From assembly GCA_002205965.3 (NCBI GenBank), contig NADL03000170.1, forward strand, positions 1-64,000: a stretch of 64,000 bases of DNA, written 5' to 3'. A program made the translations under genes and the position numbers. Of this stretch, positions 12,236-24,990 are shown in pieces. The DNA is from Kappaphycus alvarezii (taxonomy: Eukaryota; Rhodophyta; Florideophyceae; Gigartinales; Solieriaceae). The notes below the pieces were generated by a model that saw only the letters and a program-made list of their open reading frames with translations, did not search any database and had not been told where the DNA came from. How positions within the stretch are numbered: position 1 is the stretch's first letter; the number at the start of each line of letters is the position of its first letter.

Positions 12236-12429
12236 AAGATTTATTTTTTTGAAAAAAGGTAGGAAGATTGGTTTAACGAAGAAAAGGCAGGAAGATTAGT
12301 TTAAAGAAGAGAAGGTAGGGGATGAATCTAAGGATAGATAAAACAGTAATTTGCGGAGAGGAACGGTTTCGTATCAACACTAGGGAAGCTAAGGGGCAGC
12401 CATCATGTGTGGAAGCACACAGTTTCTGC

Positions 12430-13831
12430 AGGCAGAACATATTCATGGACTAAAGTGGTAAGAAGAAGAAGAGCTAGTAGCTATAGGGGTAAGGCAATCG
12501 GTGGCAAGAACAGGAAGTGGACCAGGGCCGCAATGGGTGGAATACAAAGACGTGGAGGTAATGAACTGGGCAGAAGAAAGCGTAGGGGATGCTAAATAGG
12601 TGGATAACGGGAACTACGGATACAAGCTGAAACCCGTCAGCTTCGATGACTGTCGGCGGAAAGGGAGAAATATAAGTTGGAGTTTGGCCAAAAGGAGTTC
12701 TTGGATCACTTGAATTAATAAGCTCATAAATAGTCATAAAACGCGGATTCTATGCCTCGTAGTGCGTTGTAAAAGGAAACAGTGGGTTAGTAGCTACAAT
12801 GCGGTTACTCCAAGCAAGCAAATTAACTCTTGACGTAACCCTGGCAGAATTTGAGGCAAGTTGGAATACAAAAAGTGTTGGTGTGGGTCTAGGGAGAGTA
12901 AAACTAAAGTGTAAAGGATCAAAATTATTACAAATTACAACTTTGAATGGGTTGTAAGGGGCTTTTATGCGGAAAGTACGGAGATTAGCTAACGATCAGC
13001 GGGAAAATTAAAAATATTTGGAGATAAATATCGAATAATAGAGAGGGATCCAAGAAAGCTTCCTTTCGCGATCGCGCGACGAGAGGATCTGGGACCCTGA
13101 ATGCCGGAACTGGATGGGGACTTAGCTACGTCGAAAAGTTTTTAATCCCCTTTTGAAAATATTAGGGTTGCGCGGTGGGCTGAATCGATCAGCTTCGAAA
13201 AGATTCGTGTGGCAGACAAACTTTCGTGGGCAATTAAAATTTTTTGACCTAGCAAGGAAGGGCAACTCAGTGTAGCAGGTAATGAAGTGTTGCACAAATG
13301 AAGTTTTTGCCACTCTGCAAGATAGGACGCGGGGGCTTTACCGCTCGGTTGTTTTAGATCTTCTGCCTTTCTATTAGCAGGAGGACGAGAAGCAGATGAG
13401 GTGCCGGGCTGTTGGGCAAGGGTGTTGAAGATGCTGAATGCACAGCGGCACTGAAGATTGTTCTGAAGGGATTGATCGAAGAAGGGAGTACCAGACGGGT
13501 TAGAAAGTCTGTTTTAAAGGAAAAAGTAGAAGAACGGCCAGAGAGATTAAGTTTCCCATCAACTAAACTAGAGCCTTTTACTAAGTGGTCGATTGATTCG
13601 TGGGCCAATGCCACAAGGGGGACTTCCAGAGAAAAAACGTGAAGGAAAGGGGTTCCGATCGCGCAAAATAGTGTGTATATAGCAGATTTATCGGAGCGGA
13701 AGATAGAGAAGGGAGGTGTGGAACGAATTAAATCCATGAAGGAGATAGAAGGAAAAATACGGACAAATCTCAATGCTCGAAGAACTGAGCAGATGTCGAG
13801 GAAAGAAGAGGTCATGCTTGCCACAAGCTAG
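12430..13831 (+). pseudogene. decayed coding sequence, unidentified
   Basis: Several plus-strand stretches look like real but interrupted protein. About 12500-12700 reads GPGPQWVEYKDVEVMNWAEE and, after a stop, NYGYKLKPVSFDDCRRKGR. From about 12798 comes MRLLQASKLTLDVTLAEFEA. From 13412 to 13831 one frame stays open except for a single TGA near 13641, with STKLEPFTKWSIDSWANATR before it and YIADLSERKIEKGGVERIKS after it, ending in TAG. I recognise no domain. A 156-codon minus-strand frame (13354-13824) covers the last part, but the plus reading has the more protein-like composition. It may belong to the same element as the repeats at 9.4-12.2 kb. Confidence 0.3.
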
Positions 13832-16369
13832 GCACAGGGAGACTTCACTGGGTCGGTGCCGAGGCAAACTTCTTGCTTATGCAGCACAGTAAATGAAATA
13901 GGAACTAAAAATTGATTTCCACCATTCGCGATACAGTACCATTTGCCTTAGCTTTTCCAAATTGGAAGTTATTTCTCTGGTATTCAGAGAGTGTGAGACT
14001 AACGATTTCCGCAAGCACTTGAAGCGATTTCCATTTGTTTTTATTTCCCTTCACTTTCCTTTTTATTTTCATTTCTGTCTACTTTAAAGAGATACACAAA
14101 GAGAAAAAATATTGGATGTTCTAAAAGCCCATTTTCATCTGCGAGGAAGACAAGCTTCCTACGATGTTCTTGCTGCGGAGATAAGTATTCAGTTCGATTT
14201 TTTCTTTTAAGGTTTTGTCACATGATTTACACCGCGGAGGTTCTTACCTGCACTTTATTGTGCTTAGTCATTGATCGGTCCAATTCTCTCCTCCCAAAGT
14301 TGTAGCTCCTTGTACCGGCTCTGATCCTGTGTATCTTTGAAGGCGTCTTTATTTCTCCTAATATTCCCTTCATAATTCAAAAAGACACTTAGAGTGAAGC
14401 ATTCACTGGGAGTGATGATTTTTTAAACTCCGAGCTACGCACCGAAAGTACAGAGGTACAAGTGACACACGGCATTGTGATATATATTGCCCAGTTGGAC
14501 TTCAATTTACTCACCTTCAGGCCAAAAAGATAAGGGATAGCACCGCTTCGATGATCAAAAGCATAGAAGATGTTAGTTTTTGTTGGGGTTGGGGTGGTTT
14601 TGGAAGTTTTTTGCGCGGTGGTTTTGGTCTGAAGTTTAGGTCGGAGGTTTTCGGCAGTGCTTTTGGGTCGAGTTTTGTTCTTTGCTTTCGGCTCTGGCCC
14701 GAATATCCCTTTTCCTCTCTTTATATAAGCAACGAAAAATATAACGAGGAGCTAAAAAATACTAAGCACCTAGAGTAAAGATACAAAGAAGTCTCTACAG
14801 TATTTCTGCACGGCTGTTGCGCTTAACCCACAGTTATGTCACAGTGCGATGTACAAGATCCGCGACATGAGGCCATGCACAGTACAGTACTGTACATTGC
14901 TCTCGGGAGCGGAATTTATGGCCAAGTATTGTACACATTGTTGGCGGCAGAACTGAGTAAAGTCGAAATTTACATGTTTCTTTCTCGTTACATATGCTGC
15001 TGTTTTCCATTAAATCCGAAGATGTGTCTGCCTTGACTCAATAACTCTCGAGGATTTTAAATAGAATTGTAAATAAAACTTCTCGTGGAGTTGATGAAAT
15101 TAACCCATTTTTCAATAAGATCCCATGTAAAGTCGCAATGCAACTGCAGATGGCGCTATTGTTGTCTAAAATGATAGCATTTATCTTGTCACAAATTGTT
15201 GAACACAGATAACAGTAGATTGAGCTGGCGACAAATTTATTTCGCCAATTTATACAGAGGATGATACTTGGCTAGCGATTGGGTCTATGTGTGGCTATGA
15301 GCAGTCGGTTGAACCGCCGGCGGCGAGCTGCGTTAGGTTTTAGGAGATCTCAAAATTTAATGCAGTGCCCTTCGGCCGAGAGAAACGGCGAGGCGTCATA
15401 CACACTGATTTGCCTCTCACTGCTCCTTTTCCATCACCTTTGACCTCGTGACTATGCTTTACGAGTCTCAGGATCCATCTAAGAAAAGAAAAAAATTCGA
15501 ACAGAACCAGGTAAACAAGAAATTGGCCTGCTTTGCGGAACAGGCGCTTTAGTGACTTGATTTTACTCCTTGGGAGCCGTTGAGGTATAGATTAACTACT
15601 TTCCGAGGATTTTCTTTACGGTATAAAGAAATAACACGAGTTGAGAGCTAAGATGATGCCAAGGAAATTGAAGGGGAAGACCATTTTCTCAGGAAAATTC
15701 TTTAATCGATGGAAGCCTCAGGTTCGAAAGGGTTCGACATAAAATTCAGAATTTTTTAACATCAAACGAGTGAAGGAAATACATGAGTGTAAGGTTGTGG
15801 ATAATGCCCCGACCAAGCTGGGATGCTGTCATTCACAAGTTATAGCAACTTGACTGACCATAAAGTTTTGGAATTTGGTTGTAGGCAAGTCGAAAAGATT
15901 AGAATTTCTGATAGAGGTGATGGTTGTCCCTCCTCACCCTTCTCTTATTCGCTGAATTACACAATAGAGTAGTCCGTTAAGCCTACCCAAAGTCAGCTAC
16001 CACTCAATTGGGGATAATTTACTACAAAATGATAGGAGACAAATATAGACCATAGAATCTTCAGACTTCATGTAGGACGAAATATCTTGGAGTCCACCGT
16101 ACTCCAACGCCTGTAACTCTCAGCTGCAAATATGCGCCAGAGAATTGCGATCCCAATACATGCCGTCTGTTCAAGTAAGATTGAAACATTACATATGTTG
16201 ATTACAGTATCACAGGAGGAAAATTTCGTCGGGGTCAAATGACGTTACCCACTTCAGGTGCTGATGAAATATCCCATATCTAATAGCAGGTCATTCTAGG
16301 ACGTGTGTCAAATCCCACTCTTGCGACTTGATAGTCAAAATACTCAGTGTGAACATTTCCAGGATGATT
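13832..16369. other. no gene recognised; G/T-rich patch
   Basis: No supported coding sequence. At about 14570-14700 the plus strand is strongly G/T-biased (runs such as GGGGTTGGGGTGG), giving a glycine/phenylalanine-rich frame that is probably a composition effect. A short GTAC palindrome lies at about 14880. Confidence 0.35.
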
Positions 16370-16920
16370 TCACACCGATGCCGCTCAAAACTGATGCGGG
16401 AAGAGGCTTTCTCAAAAATATGGCTGCCTTCTTGTCTATGCTGCAGTAAACAAGCTTGATATCCCCATAGCAGACCTTTTACTTGACGAATTTTAAGCGA
16501 ATCGACACATGAATTGCCTGAATCATTCCCTCAGTCGATCATACCAATGCTCCCTGACTTTCCTTTATGACAAGATTTCTATCGATCTGCGTGCAATCCA
16601 ATTCATGTAGAAAATGTCATATCCACATTACTAGCTTGGCACCCTCACTCAAACCACAGAATTCAGCTTCAGTTGTGGCCAGTTCAACTGCTCGCTGCTT
16701 AATAGTCTTTCAAGACAATGATACTCCATCCAACTGCAAAAGAAACCCAGCAGTCTATTTTATGTCTGCTCTGTCTCCCAAAAAATCTGAGTCACACAAG
16801 CCAAGAAGCTTTCCCTCGCCTTCAGAACTCACACGAAGGTAATAACTTTTAGTGCCTTGAAGATAGCGTAGAATGTGCTTCAGAAAGTTCCATGATACTG
16901 ATGGGGCAGCGGTATACCGA
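16370..16920 (-). pseudogene. Ty1/copia pol remnant (RNase H end)
   Basis: Read on the minus strand, the order is typical of the 3' end of copia pol. It starts with FLKHILRYLQGTKSYYL, then the RNase H core GLCDSDFLGDRADIK, a stop, TAGFLLQLDGVSLSWK, and after a frameshift VELATTEAEFCGLSEGAKLV. A degraded tail includes KKAAIFLRKPLP, which matches the family's ADILTKPLP region. Catalytic acidic positions (D in CDSD, E in TEAEF) are still visible. Several stops and at least one frameshift show it is dead. No LTR was recognised to its left. Confidence 0.8.
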
Positions 16921-16974
16921 CTCACTAGACGGCAGCTGAAATTCTGGAACGATTCCTAGTTGCCAGGAACCCTA

Positions 16975-18160
16975 GCAATCTACCCAATCCGCGAAAAAGA
17001 ACTATTACCAATCGTTGATTCACTCAAAATGGTGGACAACATACCTATATGGACAAAAGTTTGTTGTGCACACCGATCATTACCCATTTCGATACCTAGA
17101 GACTGAACCAAAAATGTGTCTCCAAAAACAAGCCCGACGGTTACAAACCCTCGTTCAGTTCAATTTCCAAATTACAACGATACTTAGAAAGTCAAATATA
17201 GTAGCAGACGCCCTTTCGAGAAAATCCCTCCAGAGAAAAGAAACAAGGTTCTGCTACATGGGGCAATCAAAAAGACGAGTTATGAAATGAACAACATTTC
17301 AACTATCTCCTATGCAGATCAGACCTTATAGAGTTCTACAAAGAATACTACAATGATATTTAATTGTTAAAACTGTTACATCATCACTACTCCACTGCAA
17401 TTGCAGGACAATTGGTGATTTCGGAGAAGACTAGAAGAATAGCTCCAATATATTACTGAAAATATTTGGGGTTCAGATTCTATCAAATACATGAAGTCAT
17501 GCTGGTGACAAAGGGACAAGCTTCAAATAAGAAACCGGCTGGTCTGTTACAACCATTAGAGCCGTCTTCATCGAAATGGACACATATTACTCCGGACTTC
17601 ATCAATTCGTTACAATAATCGGAGAAGGGTATATACAGTGGTGGATAGAATCTCAAAAATGATACGGATTATTCCATAGGGACGAAAAATTGATGTATTT
17701 GAAACTTCCCAACTGTTGACGAATCAATTCTATCGTATCCATAGACTTTCTTTGAATATCATGTCAGACATGGATACAATATTTATGAGCAAAATATGGA
17801 CAAGTCTCTTTGCCATTCTAAGTACCAAGCTTTTCCCATCGTCTGCGTACTAACCTCGACCGGATGGTCAAAGGGAAGTAATGAACCGAAAAATTGAAGA
17901 AATAATTCGCTCAATTGTAAACGTCGAAAAATCAAACTGGTACGAGTTCTTGGTTTACTTTGCAGTTGCCTTCCACTCTGAAGTTAATGGAACGACATTT
18001 TCCCCACCTTTCTTTCATAATTATGGTCTCCATCCACACTATATCAGACTTCTTTTCGAAACTTTTAGAGGCCAAAGAAGGCAATATGGCGTCAAGACTG
18101 GAGGTAACTTTATTAATTCGATGCTAGGAAGTGATGAAGAAGGAAAGCAAGGACTATAGA
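16975..18160 (+). pseudogene. Ty3/gypsy pol remnant (RNase H to integrase)
   Basis: In order on the plus strand: a gypsy RNase H with YPIREKELLPIVDSLK, then WWTTYLYGQKFVVHTDHYPF and, near 17200, SNIVADALSRK, all hallmarks of Ty3/gypsy. A linker is followed by the integrase: KKPAGLLQPL near 17535, first Asp in WTHITPDFINSLQ, VDRISKMIRIIP, second Asp in NIMSDMDTIFMSK (about 17755), then PDGQREVMNRKIEEIIRSI, where the Glu completes the D,D,E set, and finally SPPFFHNYGLHPHYI. Stops and frameshifts break it. It starts within about 60 bp of the copia remnant, which points the opposite way. Protease, reverse transcriptase and LTRs are not seen. Confidence 0.85.
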
Positions 18161-19184
18161 GGTGCACAGAAGAGTTTGAGTTGGTCGAGGCGGCGCGAAG
18201 GACGAAGTTGCGGGGTTGTCCACGACCGACTTTGTGCATTCAAAGTCCTCATTAACCCGTCAAACGGGAAGGTTCCTACGCTGTGACAGCGAATATGGCG
18301 GCGTGATCGAGAGTTCCCAGTCCACTGCACTGGATTGATGCAATTCACTATACAAGAGTAACGGTGCCAAGGAACACTGTTCGGCCTTGGATTAGTGATT
18401 CAACGACTCGGAAGGCGGCCAAGCTTCGGATGCGGTGATTGGCTGTGCACAAAATCGTTGCTGATGTGCGATACGGGGTGGGCAACAGCATGCGTACAGA
18501 ACGAGAAGGTCCATATCGCGAGCGCGGGGAAGGAGAGGTGGTCGAGATACGCAGATAGCCGAGGTCGATAGGGATCTACGGCTTCTAGGGTTCTTCGGCG
18601 TTCTTGAGAGGGTCAAGGCGGAGACGAAGTCGGTGTTTGGTCATGGTAGACGTAGTCGATCGGGAGCAGATCTGGGCAATTCTCTTTCATTCACGGCTCG
18701 TCCGCCGAGTTATACTGGAACGGGGAGGATGGGGGACGCTGACATCGGTGGATCGATGGCACTGCAAGCTAACACCAACGTTCAGAGGTCAAAAATTGGT
18801 TAGTTTCTATTCAAAAACCGACACAGGTGGCAAATCAAATAGAGATATTGACCCGCGAGCGGATCGCAAAAACGCGCAGTGACAAAAAACTTACCTGCGT
18901 TGCTACCAGTGTAGGGACGAGGCGCACAAAGGCAAATCTTGGGTTCGCTGGTTACCTCCCCCAATTGAGTGATGCTGACCTCGACCGAGTTCAAATATAC
19001 AATTGGGGTTGAGTCCCCGAGAAATAGAAGGTCCTACCTTAATTCGGATCATTCTACACTGAAATTACTTAAATGTGGGAAGTTTTGGTTTATTTTAATG
19101 AATGGAAGATGTGGTCGCTTTTATCCACGCCGTTAGTGCGTTAAGCGGGATAAGTCGTCACTGATGGGTAAAAGTAAAGAAAAT
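18161..19184. other. GC-rich stretch, no gene recognised
   Basis: About 18160-18790 is GC-richer than its surroundings and has frames of 60-90 codons on both strands (for example 18604-18882 plus, 18392-18616 minus), none with a recognisable motif. It may contain an unrecognised exon or a further element fragment. Confidence 0.3.
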
Positions 19185-20480
19185 TTCTTAAAGGGCCGGC
19201 TGCATGCCAGCGAGCTGGCATGCAGCCGGGACATGATGGCCGCGCAACGTGCCTTTGGACAAGCACCGCTCTATCCTTACCATAAGTTCCATTCCTCGAA
19301 CGGCCACGTACCTCGCGATCTCGGTTAGAACCTCGTACGCGTCAGGGTGACAGCCTCCAAGGGTGGATATTTGGATAGGAACAAGCCTTCCTGTAACAGA
19401 CGTTGCGAGCAGGGGTTCATAACTTCAACGATTGGCGGGCACGGCTGGGATGAGAGAGGTGAGTGGGTTGAAAGTATGTACTCTCCATTGGAGGCGCAAT
19501 AAGATTGATGAACGTGACGTCAGAAAAGTCCGTTCCTCCGTTGCTACCCATTGTCTGGATATCTGGTCTTGTGCAGTGAAGCCTCTGTCGTTGCCGATGG
19601 CCGGGGGACTGGCTGCCTTTTGCAGATCTTGGGCGAGGAGGAATACTTGACGGTTCTGTCATCGGGCTTGACGCCCGCCATGAATGCAGTGCATGAAGTG
19701 ATCTCCGTAGCAGTCGAGGACCTCAGGGCATTTGATCATGGCCACGGCGGGTCCGGGGCGGAAAGCGGGACCCGGAGATAGAAATGTAACCATAATGAGA
19801 ATTAATGGGTGGCAATATTGATCTTTAGGCCGGGGCACGGAGCACAATAGACCCATTACGTTGCCCCGGGAAATTTGAGGATTTCCCATAGAAGATAGGA
19901 AAGCTTGCCTCCGTTGGTCTCCGAGGGGATATCTTCTTGTACTGCGGCATGGACTGCTTCTGTTAGTGTCTTTTGCGAAGGTTTTTTGTTCGAGCAAAAT
20001 ACACTAAAGGGGAGGAGTCATGAAGGCAGGCAGTAGATCGACCATATTCAGTGGGCGCGAACCCCATCACTGTACGTTGAAGGATCTGTGATAGGTGCCT
20101 GCAAGATTCCGGTGGGCAGCCTGTCGGCAGCTGCGCTGAGGCAAAGTAAGCGCCCCCCCGCTGTGCTTTTCGTCGATGTCAACCCTAAGCTGAGGGTGGG
20201 TTTCTCAGAGTCGAGGGTTTTCGCCGGTAGTTGGAGTTCTCGGAATATATCAGAGAACAGTACTCCCCGGTGAGTGTCCGAAGACATTGCTCCATTATGG
20301 CGTCAAAAATATCAGAAATCTCCGCCGTGCAAGTGGGTGCCACCACACAGAGGAGGTATCTTATCTTCCATACCCGAAGCAATTGCGCAAAAGTTGAAAA
20401 GCCATTCGAATTTTGTTAATGTCCATGAAGGCTTCGAGGAAGGCTTTAAGGAGCTGGACGTAAGTCGCGAAGAATTTTTT
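19185..20480 (-). pseudogene. LINE-like element, 3' part of the RT protein
   Basis: On the minus strand the order matches the end of a non-LTR reverse transcriptase protein. It starts with YLLCVVAPTCTAEISDIFDA (about 20370), then LSLGLTSTKSTAGG (equivalent to the GGLGL...AYLAS segment of the thumb). It continues with PGPAFRPGPAVAMIKCPEVL and DCYGDHFMHCIHGG (about 19670-19750), a zinc-binding block resembling C-x2-C...GDH-x3-C. After this comes a decayed C-terminal domain ending HPDAYEVLTEIARYVAVRG (near 19300). The better preserved elements at 53.5 and 58.3 kb show the same order. Frame changes and stops are frequent. The 5' part is absent, as expected for a 5'-truncated LINE copy. Confidence 0.55.
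19196..19229. other. 15-bp perfect hairpin
   Basis: CCGGCTGCATGCCAG (19196-19210) and its exact complement (19215-19229) flank a 4-base loop CGAG. It lies at the 3' end of the minus-strand LINE-like remnant, where a structured RNA tail could be recognised by the reverse transcriptase. Confidence 0.6.
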
Positions 20481-23260
20481 CGTCCAGTCTGAGGAACTGG
20501 ACGAACTTAAATGTATTTAGTTTTATGTAATGAAAGACATCCATTTGCCTCCTCAGTAACCCGGTACTTAGATATCGTCAGCCTTTTTAAGTCCCAGTAG
20601 TCCCTAAATTTCCCTGAGATAAACAGGTGGAAATGGTGCTTTCGAAAAGCTGAAATGCAAAGAAAAGACTTATAATGTAAAAGCTGGAAGTGAAAAGTGT
20701 TTCCAATGGTCATAAAGTGGATTTTAGGCCACATTTATCCTGCCCGAAGTGCAAGACGACGACGTAAACAACTTCATATTCCCAAAATCTGTTACTTGAA
20801 GTTTTTAGTATTGGTATAAAAGGATCCAGTGAATAAAAAAACCTGAACTCCATATCTCGATGGAACATTTGTCTTTAATCTCGTCACACTACTGTCTGAT
20901 ATTCTTTGAAGCGAGTAATTAGCTTGGTAATGGACTCAAAGCTGAAATTTGTAATAATTTGACATGCTTCCAGACGCAGAAGCGAGTGAAGCCTCCGATT
21001 TATTGTGCTTGCTCACTGACTCTCATGAAATACTTAGCATGCTCATGCATTTTTAGCTTCCGAAGCTTATCTGGCTGATGAACTAAAATGAAAATTGACT
21101 CCATTACTATAATTATCACAAAATTGATCGCAGTACTTTATTATTGACCAAATCAATTATGGTTCTATGGGAAACTGTAGGGTAGATCGAATATATCTTC
21201 CGAGAGTAAAACGCAGAAATTTTGTTCTCTCTGGACTGAGAATCTTACCTCTTTTGGCTTCAAAATCCAACGCCTTAATCAATTATGTTTTAATATTTCA
21301 GGGTCACTATGTTCAAATAAATCGTCGACTTACAAATACTCATACATTTGAGACTCACATATCAACATCTAAATATTGTGTTGAAATCATAAAACATATA
21401 TATCGTGTTTATACTCTCGATGTGGAAGACCAATGAAAAACGCTCTCCAGTATTCCGTAAAAAGGTCTTTAAACTAACAGCCCTTTATCTGCAGGGAAGC
21501 AGATATTTTGGTCGCTACGGGTATTTCCAACATTCAAGGTCAGATATATATATATATATGTAAGATATTTTCTGAACATAGAAATTTCATGGTAGTATTT
21601 TGGCCACAGTAACCGCCAGGGATTACCGAAGTCTGCTAACAGTAGTGGATTTAGTATCAATGTCAGCTTAACCAAGTGCAATAAAAATTATACACAACTT
21701 ATCTTGACTTTTCGATGAACCCTCGGTATATGTTTCATTGCATCCACCTCACAAAAATTGTAAAAAAACGATCCCTTTCTGCCTCGATAAAAAGCCCTAC
21801 ATTTCAAAATTCCGATCTTTAAGGCTAAGAAACACAAAATTTTCTTATTCAATAAAATATTTTTCATCGGGCATGAAATCCAGACTAGGTTATCTGTCTC
21901 ACATTGGAGGCAAAGCATATTGGAGGAAAGCATTTGAATGTATCTATCAGATTTTTTCAGAAGACAATATGTATAAATTGCATGTGATCTGAGCTTAGTT
22001 AATTCCGAAGCCAAAAAAGTGGACTGGCTTGGAAACAAAAAACACACAACCACGATCATGTGTCACGAGATTATCGCAAAGATACATCCCTCGCGTTCCA
22101 CTTAGCGACATTAAGTGACCGCTTTAATGTGGAAATAGGACTATAAAATATCAATTTTCAAGTATACGGTATCTCAACGATATCATTCGATGAGCTTGGA
22201 AAAAGATATCGCTAAAGGTCGAACAATTTAATGTAAATGTTGACTTCGTTTCAAAATAACCATCAAAAGTAAAACTTCCTTTATAAGTAAAAGAATAGTA
22301 TAACTGTATTGTTCCCGATTACTCCAGATCGCGAGAGCACACCTCTTGACGCTCAACTACTAGATATCCTCGAAACAGTAACCCGGTCCCAACATCATCC
22401 GTTCGAAAAGAAAGGTATCGGGCAACTTTTATTTTCATTCAAATTAGTGCCGAAGAGGGGGTTGAAGAAAAAACTTTATGCAGTGGTATGTTTTGGCTTC
22501 GAATACAAATTGGCTCAAATTTCGCTTCACGTGGAAGATTAGAGAACATATCGGCATGTTCGATTCTGGGAGATATCCTTACAGACGAACGTTAAGACTA
22601 TATGTAACAGTAATTCAAAGAGACTCTATCGCGTTACAATACATAAATTGATGGGCTGTGCGCGCGTTTTACTACCAATCTGAAAAGAATACTGTAGGAG
22701 GTATCTACACCTGGCTTGAATATAATACTGCTAGGCAAAAAGAAACCTGCACATGTCGGATTCAGATCCGACATCATGAGGAGCGTACAAGGAACCCAAC
22801 GGGGCGATAATCTAGGGTGCTTCCCTTCTATCTTGTACTGCATCCTATTTCCATGAAAATACAGGAGCTTCTAATCTCGATTGCAGACGATGATCGTAAT
22901 CTTTGCAGCATTTTCCTGCATTTTTGGAATCAAGATGACGGCTATACTATGGGACCACACGAAGAGCTTCGTCAGGTAGTTAATGATTTCTCCTGAACAG
23001 GAGCCGCAGAGCGTGGTCTCACCTCTCGCTCACCACATGTATGATACGAATAGTGGCCGAGTAGTCCCCCGGGCATAGTATATAACCGTTATTCTTCGGA
23101 AATTAGGCAGCTATACACCTAGGAGATAGTTTTTGTCAACGTCGCAGTCGGATCCAAGAGTTTTGCAAAGAATCACTTGCACAGGAATCTCGAATCTCTC
23201 AAGCCATTTGATATGGTAGAATGGCGTTACTGGAAAAGTAACCAATCAGTACCAGAGTTC
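20481..23260. other. AT-rich, no gene recognised
   Basis: Low-GC sequence. Frames up to about 120 codons (for example 21688-22059 minus) have no recognisable features and look like chance. A short perfect hairpin with 9-bp arms (ATGTCGGAT, 22753-22761 and 22766-22774) is the only structure noticed. Confidence 0.4.
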
Positions 23261-24017
23261 AGAGTCGTGGCGAGCAACTAAAGTGCTACAGTAGACGTTA
23301 ATTGACAATAGCGAGGAGTGGATGTGAAATTTGAGTGGCTGTTCTAGTCAACGACTCAAAAGTGACAGGTTTTTCCACCTTGCTTGAAGGCTAGGGAACT
23401 GATTGAAGAATTTGGTTAGAAATTGACTGTAAAATTTCTTTCCGTCTCGTGGAAGAAGCAATTCACTCAGCTTATAAAGACTCTTTTAAAGCTAAAAAAT
23501 TGATAAAACTACAAGAAGCACCACAAAAAAGTAGGAAAAGACTCCATGTGGACGCAGAGAGTTTGATAAAAGATATTTGAAAGATACTGAATGAATCTAC
23601 TCCCCAAAATCTTCATCCTATAGATCCGAACCTAGCACTTCCCTTAAGACATCAAAATTACCCATGTAGTCCCCACACATGTCCGTTGATGGCTCGAGAT
23701 CGATCATCCTTACTGCAACGAACACAGCACACCTAATGCCCTCCAACCGGCCCATTGCTGCGACCACTTGGTCAACTAATTCATTTTTCCCCTCCTATAT
23801 GACTCCGTTCGACATCATCTTCTTCATCCACGGACTCATCAGATTCATATCTTTCCTCCCCGGACTCTTGTACAGCCTCCCCGTCTTCCTACCCGTACTT
23901 TCCCTTTCCTTCCTCTTCTCAAGTCGTTGAATAATTCGGCGAGGTTTAACATGTGGTTTAGCAGCAGGCCGATGCACAGATACGGCTCAATGGGAACCGG
24001 GTTCCGGGTCTTCAACA
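23261..24017 (-). repeat. unclassified repeat family, copy 3 (tandem unit 1)
   Basis: First unit of a diverged direct repeat with a period near 757 bp. The left edge reads AGAGTCGTGGCGAGCAACTA, followed by TGCTACAGTAGACGTT. The unit ends in a pyrimidine-rich block whose minus-strand translation is acidic (VQESGEERYESDESVDEEDD). That tail matches the acidic tails of the copies at 9.4 and 11.1 kb in kind and orientation. Confidence 0.6.
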
Positions 24018-24990
24018 GAGAGTCGTTGCGAGCGACTAAATTGCTACAGTAGACGTTGACGGGCCATAGAGAGGAGTGCGCTTGAAAGATGAGTGACTGC
24101 TCTAGTAACGAAATCTAAAGGGGAAGGCTCTACCACCAATGCTCTGTAACTAGCGTAAGAAAAACTGTTCTTGGGTCTGAAGTTGATTCTCGATTTCCTA
24201 ACTATTCGGAACTGGACTTGAAGTTGTCCGCCAACTTGCTTTTCGTCTCATTCAGGAAGCATTTTACTTAGTGTATATAAATTTTTCCAAACGAATAGTA
24301 GTCTCGATAGAAATACTAAAATCACCAGAAAAAGTAGTAAAAAGACTTCATGTGGATGCAAAGAGTAAAGGACAAAAGATACTTGGAAGAAACTAAATGA
24401 ATCTACTCCTCAACATCTTTATCCTCTAGATCAGCCACCTCCCTCAAGATATAGTAAGTACCCATATATTCCCACATATATCTGTGGATGGCCCACAATT
24501 GTCTGCACCTTCCTGCAAAGAATAAAGCTCATCATAATATCCTCTAGCCGGGTCCATGGCCGGACCATCCTGTTCAGCCGGTTCATATCCTTTCCTCCCA
24601 TATGAACCAATTCGGGACCCTCTCTCTATCTGCGAACTCCTTATCTTCCTCTCCTTCCTCTCCGGTCTCCTCTTCTTCTTCCCACCCATTGAATCGTCCT
24701 CGGCCTCCCTATTTTCATCCCGTAGACCAGCTTGGGGGTCACCCCTCCGTCGAAGCAAACCCTTTCCTTACCACCCTACTCCCTCGACTCCTCCCTTCCT
24801 ATTCCTGTGTTTCGATCTCCACCAGTTGACGAGCAATGGGCTCCATCAAACTTTTCCTGGTTTGGCGACGGAGGTAGTCCTCGAAATCAGTTGGGCACGA
24901 AGAGAATAAGGGAAAGAGGTGATTGGGCGAGGGTGACGGGCTTTGGCAATAGTGCGAGGAGGTAATCAATTCATGATAGCTGTCGAAAGG
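24018..24990 (-). repeat. unclassified repeat family, copy 4 (tandem unit 2)
   Basis: Second unit of the tandem pair. It starts AGAGTCGTTGCGAGCGACTA, TGCTACAGTAGACGTTGACG, and shares the middle block (CTTCATGTGGATGCAAAGAG against CTCCATGTGGACGCAGAGAG in unit 1). On the minus strand it preserves more coding than unit 1: DFEDYLRRQTRKSLMEPIAR, a stop, GSRVVRKGLLRRRGDPQAGL, then in a neighbouring frame an acidic run (WEEEEETGEEGEEDKEF). The protein is unknown to me. Confidence 0.6.

Noticed and set aside
13354..13824. 156-codon minus-strand frame
   Set aside because: The plus strand over the same bases reads as a more balanced, helical protein with one stop. The minus frame is serine/leucine-rich in the way of an antisense shadow.
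21688..22059. 123-codon minus frame
   Set aside because: Overlaps an 84-codon plus frame, AT-rich, no recognisable domain. Chance is as likely.
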